Notes: a model not told the origin generated them from the letters alone. A stretch of DNA of 10,965 nt from an uncultured Lachnospiraceae bacterium (GCA_947174985.1 CAMWLB010000074.1:1-10965), one strand, 5' to 3'; counted from the stretch's first letter, positions 1-6,665 are shown. Made by a program: numbers and translations.

Positions 1-63
1 ATAGCATACAGACCTTGGAGAGGGTCTATAAATACTACTATTTTATAATACGAGGTAAATGGC

Positions 64-456
64 ATGGTAATGAGTGAATATGAAAAGCAGGAAATAGTTC
101 GATATGCAAGTTTTTTGGAAGACAAAGGGTATACGAAAAATATCGTGGATAACCATGTGATTGATTATTCCAGTCAGGAGATAGATATTAGCGTTGTATT
201 TGAACCCTATGATGATACCTGTGATGTATGCATTAAATTTAAAAAAGAAAATGAAGCATATTATGTGGGCTGGATAGCGCGTGTAAAAGGAAATTTAAAT
301 ATCAATCTTCATCAGAGACTGGAAACTATAAGGATGTTGCTGTCATTTGTAAAGGAAGAATACAGTGCGATTACAGATATTAATTATTGCAGAGAAAGTA
401 GAAAATTAGTTGATGAATTTATTGAAAATGCGAAGAAAAAGAGAAGTATCGAATAA
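64..456 (+). CDS. Hypothetical protein, 130 aa, possible immunity-type accessory protein
   Basis: A small soluble protein with no signal peptide or membrane segment. The N-terminal third looks helical (MSEYEKQEIVRYASFLEDKG). A beta-rich middle follows (ISVVFEPYDDTCDVCIKF, then YYVGWIARVKG), and the C-terminus is helical and charged, ending KKKRSIE. The start at 64 is supported by CGAGG at 51-55, eight bases upstream; a second Met two codons later is an alternative. I do not recognise a named family. Its size, alpha/beta pattern and position among small unrelated AT-rich ORFs resemble orphan immunity genes of polymorphic toxin loci, but no toxin gene is visible, so this is only a contextual guess. 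Existence of the gene is fairly sure; function is unknown. Confidence 0.7.
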   Translation: MVMSEYEKQEIVRYASFLEDKGYTKNIVDNHVIDYSSQEIDISVVFEPYDDTCDVCIKFKKENEAYYVGWIARVKGNLNINLHQRLETIRMLLSFVKEEYSAITDINYCRESRKLVDEFIENAKKKRSIE

Positions 457-493
457 AGACCTTGGGGAAAGAAAAATGGTGAGGTGTTGATTC

Positions 494-673
494 ATGATGG
501 GACGGCGTAATAATACCCATAAAAATGTATTTATGTACATATTTCTATTTTTGCTTGGAATATTGATAGGCAATATGATTCCCCTGTTCACGAACAATTC
601 CAAGCCAAAGCCGGACAGCCAAAATAGTGAAGACATGGAAAGTGTAGTTACAATATCACCGGATGTAATTTAA
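494..673 (+). CDS. Short membrane-anchored peptide (5' part of the split gene)
   Basis: A 59-codon ORF starting ATG ATG, seven bases after TGAGGTG, and ending at TAA 671-673. It has one transmembrane or uncleaved signal segment at about residues 12-32, preceded by Arg, Arg and Lys, so an N-in orientation is expected. There is no lipobox cysteine after the hydrophobic run. If translated alone, it would be a small single-span peptide with a polar tail of about 28 residues (KPKPDSQNSEDMESVV). It is more likely the severed export signal of the downstream domain than a gene in its own right. Confidence 0.4.
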   Translation: MMGRRNNTHKNVFMYIFLFLLGILIGNMIPLFTNNSKPKPDSQNSEDMESVVTISPDVI

Positions 674-676
674 GAT

Positions 677-1174
677 TTGGAAGAAATTTCTTATTTAGAA
701 GATGAAAAAACAGAAAATGCTTTTTATCAGATGTTTTATGGGGAGTGGGAAATAACAGAATGTGTCTATTTAGATAAAATTCCGGTGAGAGGGATGGAAT
801 ATACAGAAGAAGAAATGCTGGAAGCGAGTCAAGAGATATTGGCTGTTGCATGGAACAAGATTCAGTTTACGAGAGACAGAGTAGTAATTGATGATAATCA
901 AACATGGGAAATGATAAGGTATAATATAATAATATTTCCGGCAGACAACGATTATATGCTCTATTTTACCATGAATATGCAGGATATTGGAATTACAGAA
1001 GAAGCTGGAAAATACTATGTGCTTGTTGAGGTAAACGGAGGGGAAAAAGAGAATATTACATTCTTTGTGAAAGATGAAGATACGATTATTGTCTATAAAA
1101 ATAGTTATTGTATAGAATATAGACGAATATCGTTTGAGGGTGGAAGCCAAGAACCTGCCATCATTTTAGGATAA
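677..1174 (+). CDS. Hypothetical protein, 165 aa (3' part of the split gene)
   Basis: An ORF that could start at TTG 677, one codon after the TAA of the upstream segment. No good ribosome site precedes it, so any translation would depend on reinitiation. The domain opens with YGEWEITECVYL. It continues with an acidic helix (EYTEEEMLEASQEIL) and a KIQFTRDRVVIDD strand pair, then alternating strands to the C-terminal CIEYRRISF. The pattern 'GEWEI ... KIQFT.D.V ... FFVKDEDTIIV' resembles small exported lipocalin-like hypothetical proteins of Clostridia, but I cannot name a family. Without the upstream membrane segment it would stay in the cytoplasm. Confidence 0.45.
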   Translation: MEEISYLEDEKTENAFYQMFYGEWEITECVYLDKIPVRGMEYTEEEMLEASQEILAVAWNKIQFTRDRVVIDDNQTWEMIRYNIIIFPADNDYMLYFTMNMQDIGITEEAGKYYVLVEVNGGEKENITFFVKDEDTIIVYKNSYCIEYRRISFEGGSQEPAIILG

Positions 1175-1175
1175 T

Positions 1176-1193
1176 ATTTTCTTATAAGAAAAT
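1176..1193. repeat. 18-bp perfect palindrome
   Basis: ATTTTCTTATAAGAAAAT reads the same on both strands. It lies just after the stop of the split gene and about 70 bases before the next start. As RNA it could form a 7-bp A/U-rich stem with a TATA loop, but there is no following U-tract, so a strong intrinsic terminator is unlikely. It could be an operator-like dyad or chance in AT-rich DNA. Confidence 0.5.
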
Positions 1194-1261
1194 TACGCAA
1201 GCATCACAAGTATTACAGACAAGCGCGGGGAGGAAAATTCCTAATTAGGAGAGATTAATGA

Positions 1262-1660
1262 ATGGAACAGTGGAAAGAAATATTTATTAATAAAATTCCC
1301 AAGGGTGTTTATCAACTACAAATGTCAAATGGTGAAGAGCAAGGACTGACAATAGAATTATCAAAACGTAATCTGTGTGTTAGGATTAAATTTGGAGCAG
1401 TTCAAGCAGTACGAATGTTAGACGAAGGAATTGTACAATGTGACTTGTATTGTGATGCCGCAATCAAAAAATATAAAGACGATGCTTTTTCCAATATCAT
1501 TTATGAAGTACAACAAGGTGAATTTGCCAAACAAATAAATCAAATGTCAGGTGGATATGGGGAGGCTTTAGGCTTAAGGCATTATGTGGTAATCACTCAA
1601 AATTATAATATTGATATTGTTACAGAATGGGAGCCGACAATAGAAGTTTTGAATAGCTAA
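1262..1660 (+). CDS. Hypothetical protein, 132 aa, immunity-like
   Basis: A soluble 132-residue protein without signal or membrane segments. ATG 1262 is eight bases after AGGAGAG (1247-1253), a strong ribosome site. The protein is alpha/beta: an N-terminal helix (MEQWKEIFINKIPKG), two strands (YQLQMSNG, LTIELSKRNLCVRIKFG), and a central AVRMLDEGIVQ segment. A GGYGEALGLRHYVVITQNYNIDIVTEWEPTIEVL C-terminus (positions about 97-130) is well formed. The last block looks like a conserved family core that I associate with small uncharacterised Firmicutes proteins often found in toxin-immunity neighbourhoods. That link is from memory and is weak. It sits alone between two degenerate stretches. The gene is very likely real; function is unknown. 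Confidence 0.75.
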   Translation: MEQWKEIFINKIPKGVYQLQMSNGEEQGLTIELSKRNLCVRIKFGAVQAVRMLDEGIVQCDLYCDAAIKKYKDDAFSNIIYEVQQGEFAKQINQMSGGYGEALGLRHYVVITQNYNIDIVTEWEPTIEVLNS

Positions 1661-2115
1661 TTCTGTACGAATTAAAAGATTTTATTTGTTCTAACTGCAG
1701 TAGAAGGAGAACTAAGACTAGCGTAAGAGCTTACTGCCGGATTTACATGGAGAATTGATAAAAATAAGAAATGATAAAGAGGGATAAGATGAATGTAATG
1801 TATAAGCCCACAGAAAGTGAAAGAAATAATTGTATCCGCATTATAAAAAATATTTTGAAAATTGATAGTGATTCTGAGTGAGAAAAATGTGCGGATAATA
1901 TTTTGGATGTGGCATATTCAATAGGTGCTTAGAACACAAGTCTATAAATAAGTGGAATTCGCAGAAAAAAGGGGCAACTATTGGAAAACATTTGTACACC
2001 CAGATTACCCTATTGCTCCATATATTCTAACACCCTAAGCAACAAGATGGATAATTCCTTACTGGCTGTAAGGGGCATTAACCATAAATATATTGTAGTA
2101 GAAAGGAATTGCGCA
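1661..2115 (+). other. Gene-poor, degenerate intergenic stretch
   Basis: About 455 bases without an intact gene. Only short in-frame islands are visible: 1722-1787, which would read RKSLLPDLHGELIKIRND and a few more residues with no start, and the broken ORF at 1789-1932 (listed separately). An open extension at 1981-2115 runs in frame into the ABC ATPase but shows no NBD-like sequence. No convincing terminator, RNA gene or promoter was found. The stretch looks like residue from decayed genes. Confidence 0.5.
1789..1932 (+). pseudogene. Small ORF broken by in-frame TGA
   Basis: ATG 1789 follows AGAGGG at about six bases. It opens a 30-codon ORF (MNVMYKPTESERNNCIRIIK, then NILKIDSDSE) that ends at TGA 1879-1881. 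The same frame then continues for 16 more codons (EKCADNILDVAYSIGA) to TAG 1930-1932. The two halves read as one continuous amphipathic helical peptide, with the cysteine of CIRIIKNIL mirrored by the ECADNILDVA-like half. This suggests a 47-codon gene with a single nonsense change. It is too short for firm family assignment and could be chance. Confidence 0.35.
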
Positions 2116-2934
2116 ATGATTACCCTGGACAACATCGTAAAAGAATACAATCAAAAAATAGTTTTACATGACATCAGTATGATAATTGAGCAGGGACAGT
2201 CCATTGCCTTTACCGGACATAACGGATGTGGGAAAAGTACCTTGTTAAAAATTATTGCAGGTTTGGTACAACCAACAAAAGGAAATGTGAATTATGAGCG
2301 CTCATTCCTGTTTCATTATGTACCGGAACATTTTCCACAAATGCAGTTAACAGCAGAAAAATATTTATTCAGTCAGGGAAAAATGGAAGGAATTGAGGAG
2401 ATAGAATTAAAAAAACGAATCCAAAGCTTATCTCAAGATTTCTTTTTTCAATCCATGTTGAAGACACCTATGAAGCGTTTGTCAAAAGGAAGTTTGCAAA
2501 AAGTTGGCGTGATACAGGCGTTGCTTAAGGAGCCGGATATATTGCTGCTGGATGAACCGCTTTCAGGTCAGGATATTGCATCGCAGCAGGTGTTTATTGA
2601 CAAGATTAATGTGTTACGAAAAAATGGGGTTGTGATTCTGATGTCCTGTCATGAACCATATCTAATCGATGCAATTTCAGACTGTGTGTATCAGTTGGAT
2701 GCTGGATTATTAACGCTGGTTAACCAACGTAATATAAAAGAAAAAACGTGGTATGTTTTAAAATTTACAAATGGAAATCAGTGTTCTGTACCGGAACGAT
2801 GGAAAGGGCATTTGCAGTATGTTGAAAATGGATGCATACTTCGTGTAGAAGAGAAAGATTGTAATATTGTGAGTATGGAAATGTTACAGGCTGGATGGAA
2901 CTTGAGAGGTATGATGAATGAAAGCGATATGTGA
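2116..2934 (+). CDS. ABC transporter ATP-binding protein (BcrA/lantibiotic-export type)
   Basis: A 272-residue nucleotide-binding subunit that would power the permease encoded next. Visible motifs, numbered from ATG 2116: Walker A GHNGCGKST (34-42), degenerate signature LSKGS (122-126), Walker B ILLLDE (142-147), D-loop SGQD (150-153) and the switch histidine of MSCHEP (179). The Q-loop position reads YVPE (68-71) rather than YVPQ. A C-terminal tail of about 75 residues follows the ATPase core, as in BcrA-like exporters. The start is chosen at 2116 because AAAGGA (2102-2107) is eight bases upstream and the sequence there begins ITLDNIVKEY, where the family begins. An open extension to TTG 1981 is not NBD-like. 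The 3' end overlaps the permease start. The substrate is unknown; antimicrobial-peptide export or self-immunity are candidates. Confidence 0.88.
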   Translation: MITLDNIVKEYNQKIVLHDISMIIEQGQSIAFTGHNGCGKSTLLKIIAGLVQPTKGNVNYERSFLFHYVPEHFPQMQLTAEKYLFSQGKMEGIEEIELKKRIQSLSQDFFFQSMLKTPMKRLSKGSLQKVGVIQALLKEPDILLLDEPLSGQDIASQQVFIDKINVLRKNGVVILMSCHEPYLIDAISDCVYQLDAGLLTLVNQRNIKEKTWYVLKFTNGNQCSVPERWKGHLQYVENGCILRVEEKDCNIVSMEMLQAGWNLRGMMNESDM

Positions 2935-3646
2935 AATGATTAAGTATCAATATAAACAATATATGATGTCTGCAAAATGGGTGATGCCATTAATCGTGCT
3001 ATTAGGGACTCTGGGTATGATGTATAGTATGGCTCCGGTTGAGATTGTGGACAGTTTTTCGATAACAGGAATATTTCTTTTTGTTATTATGGTGTGGGTT
3101 GGAAAGACAATTCAAGAAGTGGAACCGGAAGTGTCGGAGCAGGTGATGATATTAAGATTGAAAAGCGAACGAAAATATTACCTGTGTCATATAATATTTA
3201 TGATGTGTATTTGTGTAGTAGTTACCGGAATATCTATTGTAGTTCCGGTTTTTATACATATATGGAGTGGAAATGTGCTATTATCACGTCAATTAGTTTG
3301 GTCGGATTTTGTTGGGGGCGGACTGTTAATGATTGCATGTTCGTTTATTGGTGGGATGGTAGGAGAATTGTTTCATATACGGGTAATTAAAAACAGAAAT
3401 GTGGGAATTGGATTGACATTTTTTATTGCTTTGTTAGCAGTTTGCCGAAACGGTGTGATTGCGAAATTTGCCACTATGAAGTACATCCTCTGGGTAATAC
3501 CACCAATTTCAGACGTAATAAGTTGGGTTACCAATGAAAGCTATTTTAATATGGGAGAAGTGATGAGAGGTTTTATTCTTCTTTTGATATACGGGGCAGT
3601 GATGGCTGTTATGAAGGTGGAATTGTTGAGGAGAGTGAAGTTTTGA
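2918..3646 (+). CDS. ABC transporter permease, about six membrane spans
   Basis: A 242-residue integral membrane protein whose start overlaps the end of the ATPase gene by 17 bases, so translational coupling is likely. Hydrophobic segments are visible at about residues 21-38, 47-62, 88-115, 131-152, 163-180 and 217-233, with a shorter one near 186-198. A charged stretch (VEPEVSEQVMILRLKSERKYY, 68-88) would be the main cytoplasmic loop, the expected site of contact with the ATPase. No large extracellular domain is present, so this is an ABC-2-like channel subunit, not a FtsX/MacB type. Small, poorly conserved permeases of this layout accompany BcrA-like ATPases in antibiotic or bacteriocin efflux. 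No dedicated second permease or sensor kinase pair is visible nearby. Confidence 0.8.
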   Translation: MKAICEMIKYQYKQYMMSAKWVMPLIVLLGTLGMMYSMAPVEIVDSFSITGIFLFVIMVWVGKTIQEVEPEVSEQVMILRLKSERKYYLCHIIFMMCICVVVTGISIVVPVFIHIWSGNVLLSRQLVWSDFVGGGLLMIACSFIGGMVGELFHIRVIKNRNVGIGLTFFIALLAVCRNGVIAKFATMKYILWVIPPISDVISWVTNESYFNMGEVMRGFILLLIYGAVMAVMKVELLRRVKF

Positions 3647-3655
3647 TAGATTAGG

Positions 3656-3865
3656 ATGGGATTTTGAAATCGGGTAGGAGCTGATGATGAGCTGGGTACT
3701 TATTTTTTTGGCGAAAGCAAAGGTATGGATGTATATTCTTTTAATAATACTATATTGTTTGACGGAAATGAGTGCAGACTGGTATATGATGAGGATAATA
3801 AAAGAATAGTTATTGATGGCGGAAATGAAAAGTTAATACTGGTGTTCCGTGATAATAGTATGTAG
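3656..3865 (+). pseudogene. C-terminal remnant of an unidentified gene
   Basis: A frame open from 3668 to TAG 3863-3865 encodes about 65 residues with protein-like composition: DDELGTYFFGESKGMDVYSF, then ILFDGNECRLVYDEDNKRIV and EKLILVF. There is no proper start. Going upstream in frame gives ATG GGA TTT TGA (3656-3667), so even the nearest Met is cut off by TGA at 3665. The alternating hydrophobic and charged pattern looks like the C-terminal beta-strands of an exported Clostridia protein. It is probably a decayed gene end; the family is not recognised. Confidence 0.4.
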
Positions 3866-3883
3866 CTTGAAAGAAATTAACAC

Positions 3884-3912
3884 TTGCCACAAATTTAGTA
3901 ATTATTTAGAAT
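3884..3912 (+). promoter_or_regulatory. Probable sigma-A promoter of the glycosyltransferase operon
   Basis: TTGCCA (3884-3889), a 17-base spacer and TAGAAT (3907-3912) match the vegetative -35 and -10 consensus well. The predicted transcript would begin near 3919 and have a leader of about 60 bases before the ATG at 3982. No other gene is between it and the glycosyltransferase. Confidence 0.6.
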
Positions 3913-3981
3913 TTCTACCTTTAGTTTTAACTATTTTCCGATATAGTAGGTTGTTGAAAGAAAACGTACAAGAGGTAGATT

Positions 3982-4995
3982 ATGAAGGATATTACTTTTG
4001 TGGTGCCGTGCTATAATGCAGAGGATTACATGAAGCGCTGTCTGGATTCATTGCTTTTCTGCGGCGAGGACGGGGAAATTATCATTATTGATGATGGTTC
4101 TACTGACAATACGGGGGCTATTGCTGATGAATACGCGGCGGTCTATCCCAATATTGTAAGAGTGGTACATAAAGCGAATGGCGGGCACGGTTCCGGAATC
4201 AACGCGGGGCTGCGGATAGCGGCGGGGCGTTTTTTTAAGGTGGTGGATTCGGACGACTGGCTGGATAGAAAAGCTTTGGAACGGCTTATGAAGTGTCTGA
4301 AGTGGCAGAAGGACGATGTGGACATGGTAGTGTGTAATTATGTATACGACCATCTTTATGAAAACAGGCAGAAAAGTGTCAGTTTCAACAATATTTTTCC
4401 AAAGGAAAAAATCTGCGGCTGGCGTGACATGGGGAATTTCAGACCATCCCAGTATCTTGTTATGCATGCGCTTGTATTCAGGACGGCGCTGCTTCGGGAG
4501 AGCGGTGTGAAGCTGCCGGCGCATACTTTTTACGTGGATAACCTTTTTGCATATAAGCCGCTGCCATATGTGCAGAAAATCATGTATCTGGATGTGGATT
4601 TATATCACTATTTTTTGGGCAGGGCAGACCAATCGGTCAATGAGGAGAGTTACAAGAAGAGAATCGACCAGCAGATAGCAGTCACAAAGCTGGTGGCGGA
4701 CAGTGTTGATTTAGAGCTTGTAAAGGGCAAATCCCGCAAGCTTTTCAGATATATGTTGCGAAATATTTCCATTATGATGTCCATATCCTCAGTGTATTTA
4801 TGTATGATACAGACGGAAGAGGCGGTCAGAAAGCGCCGTGCGTTGTGGGATTACATAAAGAAAAAGGATAGAGGCCTCTACAGGCGTCTCAGATACACAA
4901 CGCTGAGCGGGCTCACGTATCTTCCGGGAAAACTGGGGAGAATGTTGACGCTGAAGGGGTATGAAATGGCAAAGAAAACCTATCAGTTCAGTTGA
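3982..4995 (+). CDS. Glycosyltransferase family 2 protein
   Basis: A 337-residue GT-A fold glycosyltransferase. The N-terminus is diagnostic: ITFVVPCYNAEDYMKRCLDS (4-23), the nucleotide-binding IIIIDDGSTDNTG (33-45), NGGHGSGINAGL (66-77) and the metal-binding DSDDW (89-93), equivalent to the DXD motif. It would transfer a sugar from a nucleotide-sugar donor onto an acceptor at the cytoplasmic face of the membrane. The C-terminal third is strongly basic (KKRIDQQ, RKRRALWDYIKKKDRGLYRR), which could favour membrane-surface contact. There is no clear transmembrane helix. ATG 3982 follows AGAGGT (3971-3976). It is the first gene of an operon with an NlpC/P60-like gene and a flippase-like gene, pointing to envelope glycolipid or glycopolymer synthesis. 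Donor and acceptor cannot be inferred. Confidence 0.9.
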   Translation: MKDITFVVPCYNAEDYMKRCLDSLLFCGEDGEIIIIDDGSTDNTGAIADEYAAVYPNIVRVVHKANGGHGSGINAGLRIAAGRFFKVVDSDDWLDRKALERLMKCLKWQKDDVDMVVCNYVYDHLYENRQKSVSFNNIFPKEKICGWRDMGNFRPSQYLVMHALVFRTALLRESGVKLPAHTFYVDNLFAYKPLPYVQKIMYLDVDLYHYFLGRADQSVNEESYKKRIDQQIAVTKLVADSVDLELVKGKSRKLFRYMLRNISIMMSISSVYLCMIQTEEAVRKRRALWDYIKKKDRGLYRRLRYTTLSGLTYLPGKLGRMLTLKGYEMAKKTYQFS

Positions 4996-5009
4996 GGAAA
5001 GGATACAAA

Positions 5010-5591
5010 ATGGAGAAAATATATATTGCACTGGTGGACACACCCGGATTTTTTGCCGGTATGATACGGCTGGCGATACAAAGAGAATATATACATGTAG
5101 TATTATCTATGGACGAAAGGCTGGAAGAAGCGTATAGTGTAGGAAGGAGAAATCCTTTTATCCCGTGGTTTGCCGGATTTGAAAAAGAGAACAAAAGAAA
5201 AATCTGCAGTGCCTTTCCGACGGCAAAATACAGAATTTACAGTCTGGAATGTACGAAGGAGCAGAAAGATGGAATAGCGGAAACGCTGAAGGAATGTTAT
5301 AAAAACAGGTTCCGTTTCCACTACTGTATTTTGGGACTGCCCAGTATACTGCTGCAAAAGCCGTTTTACCAGAAGAGGCATTACACCTGTTCTTCCTTTA
5401 TTGCGAGGCTGTTGTCTGCACATGGACTGGACTTGTTCCACAAACATTTTTCATTAGTGACGCCTGCGGACTTTTATGATTACAAAAAAGATGATATAAT
5501 GTTTGAAGGTGCGCTTTCTGATTTTATTGAAAAGGATAGAATGGAAAACGCGCAATATCATGTTACAAGAGGAGCCTTGTATGAATGGTAA
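5010..5591 (+). CDS. Permuted NlpC/P60-like (YiiX-type) protein
   Basis: A 193-residue protein with the hallmarks of the circularly permuted papain-like fold: an early histidine in YIHVVLSMDERLEEAYSVGR (His29), and a late cysteine in HYTCSSFIARLL (Cys127). A following TPADFYDY (151-158) is typical of these proteins. Family members include peptidases, amidases and LRAT-like acyltransferases, so hydrolysis or acyl transfer on cell wall or lipid is possible. No signal peptide is seen, so it may act inside the cell. The start at ATG 5010 is preferred because AAAGGA (4998-5003) is six bases upstream and the family begins near KIYIALV; the upstream TTG at 4992 overlaps the previous stop. It lies 14 bases after the glycosyltransferase and overlaps the next gene by 11 bases. 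Confidence 0.8.
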   Translation: MEKIYIALVDTPGFFAGMIRLAIQREYIHVVLSMDERLEEAYSVGRRNPFIPWFAGFEKENKRKICSAFPTAKYRIYSLECTKEQKDGIAETLKECYKNRFRFHYCILGLPSILLQKPFYQKRHYTCSSFIARLLSAHGLDLFHKHFSLVTPADFYDYKKDDIMFEGALSDFIEKDRMENAQYHVTRGALYEW

Positions 5592-6612
5592 AAAGATATT
5601 GAGCGCAATACTGTTTTTGGGACTGGCGGCGCTCACTTTTTATGTAGTGTTCAAAAATCAGGATATCGGGGAACTGGTTCAGGCTATCCGGCAGATGCAC
5701 AAGGGGTATCTGCTTCTGGCAGCGGCGACGGCGGTTTTCTTTGTATCGGCGGAGGGGATACTGATTTGGTATCTTTTGCGCGCCATTGGGGATAAAGCGC
5801 GGCTTTCGAGTTGTCTCAAGTATTCCTTTACCGGATTTTTTTATTCGGGCATTACGCCGTCTGCTACCGGCGGGCAGCCTATGCAGCTGTATTATATGAG
5901 TAAGGACGGGCATAAAATTGCGGACAGCTCAGTGGTGCTGATGAGCGTGGCGACGGCTTACAAGCTGGTACTGGTTCTGATGGGAGTCGGTATCAGTGTG
6001 TTTTGGTGGAAGGGCTTAAGCTTTCATCTGGGCGAATACCTGCCCATCTATTTTCTCGGTCTGTTCCTGAATGCGCTGCTGGTGGTGATTCTGCTTGCCA
6101 TTATGCTGAATGGTGCGGGAATGGAAAAATTTATCAGGGCAGCGGAGCGTTTCTGCGTGAAGCTTCACCTGCTGAAGCCATCGGAAAAGCGCGGCGAAAC
6201 GATACATGCTACGGTTTTGCAGTATCAGGAGACGGTTTCTTTTCTGAAAACCCATGCAAAGGTGCTTGTCTTTTTGGTCGGTTTTACTTTTGTGCAAAGG
6301 TGCAGCGTATTTGTGCTGACCTATTTTGTTTACAAGGGAATGGGGCTTACAGGTACGAATGCGTTTACCATTATGGCGCTGCAGGCGGTGGTCTACATTG
6401 CGGTGGATATGCTTCCCCTGCCGGGCTCGCAGGGCATCACGGAGCTTATGTATGCGGCGGTATACAGCGGCGTCTTTGCCGGCAGCAGTCTGACGGTTTC
6501 TATGTGTATCAGCAGAGGGCTTAATTTTTACATGCTTCTCATCATCAGTGCCATTGTGGCGGCGTACTGCTGGTGGAAGGGAATGAAGCAGCACGATTCT
6601 GCCCGAGATTGA
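5581..6612 (+). CDS. Flippase-like LPG-synthase transmembrane-family protein
   Basis: A 343-residue polytopic membrane protein of the family found as the N-terminal half of MprF (lysylphosphatidylglycerol synthase TM region; YbhN/UPF0104). Diagnostic blocks are FFYSGITPSATGGQPMQLYY (86-105) and DMLPLPGSQGITELMY (276-291), each conserved in the family. About eight hydrophobic segments are visible, including 5-23, 43-66, 118-141, 153-177, 226-250 and 311-330. The aminoacyltransferase (DUF2156) domain of MprF is absent, so lipid movement or glycolipid handling is more likely than lysinylation. The start at ATG 5581 is supported by AGAGGAG (5567-5573) and overlaps the preceding stop, so the two genes are probably translated together. 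It ends shortly before the aspS promoter, with no obvious terminator between. Confidence 0.88.
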   Translation: MNGKKILSAILFLGLAALTFYVVFKNQDIGELVQAIRQMHKGYLLLAAATAVFFVSAEGILIWYLLRAIGDKARLSSCLKYSFTGFFYSGITPSATGGQPMQLYYMSKDGHKIADSSVVLMSVATAYKLVLVLMGVGISVFWWKGLSFHLGEYLPIYFLGLFLNALLVVILLAIMLNGAGMEKFIRAAERFCVKLHLLKPSEKRGETIHATVLQYQETVSFLKTHAKVLVFLVGFTFVQRCSVFVLTYFVYKGMGLTGTNAFTIMALQAVVYIAVDMLPLPGSQGITELMYAAVYSGVFAGSSLTVSMCISRGLNFYMLLIISAIVAAYCWWKGMKQHDSARD

Positions 6613-6630
6613 TAGTTTGTAAAAAAACAC

Positions 6631-6659
6631 TTGCAATTTGTGAAAAGGTGTGCTACACT
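6631..6659 (+). promoter_or_regulatory. Promoter of the aspS-gatCAB operon
   Basis: TTGCAA (6631-6636), a 17-base spacer and TACACT (6654-6659), with a TGC extended -10 at 6651-6653. The predicted start near 6666 places the whole T-box structure in the transcript. It is the only good promoter candidate between the flippase gene and aspS. Confidence 0.65.
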
Positions 6660-6665
6660 TCATTC

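Larger units (their letters stand above)
494..1174 (+). pseudogene. Membrane-anchored protein gene split by an in-frame TAA
   Basis: Two open stretches, 494-670 and 674-1174, lie in the same reading frame and are separated by one TAA at 671-673. The first encodes a basic start (MMGRRNNTHK), one hydrophobic segment at about residues 12-32 (FMYIFLFLLGILIGNMIPLF) and a polar linker rich in Ser, Asn, Pro and Asp. The second encodes a compact domain beginning near FYQMFYGEWEITECVY. Read through, this gives a 226-codon protein with an N-terminal anchor or signal, a linker and an exported beta-rich domain, a common layout for Lachnospiraceae extracytoplasmic proteins. A TGAGGTG ribosome site at about 480-486 serves the ATG at 494. 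The simplest reading is a recent nonsense mutation. A sequencing error or two coupled genes are alternatives. Confidence 0.6.

Noticed and set aside
44..49. A perfect TATAAT that could be a -10 box for the first gene
   Set aside because: It is only 14 bases before the start codon, so transcription would begin at or inside the ribosome site, and no -35 box lies at the right distance.
1981..2115. 45-codon N-terminal extension of the ABC ATPase from TTG 1981
   Set aside because: The extension has no similarity to the start of an ATPase domain. ATG 2116 has a better ribosome site and begins where the family begins. AAAAGGGG before 1981 leaves a small chance of a separate peptide.
671..3667. Stop-codon recoding, given three in-frame stops (TAA 671, TGA 1879, TGA 3665)
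   Set aside because: The stops differ, no recoding structure is evident, and the conserved genes in the window use normal stops. Decay of accessory genes explains them better.
4992..5009. Upstream TTG start for the NlpC/P60-like gene
   Set aside because: The TTG overlaps the previous stop codon and would bury the AAAGGA ribosome site inside the gene; ATG 5010 is well placed.
5581..6612. A link between the MprF-like protein and the neighbouring tRNA operon as an aminoacyl-lipid system
   Set aside because: The synthase domain that uses aminoacyl-tRNA is missing, and a promoter plus T-box separates the two operons, so adjacency alone is not evidence.
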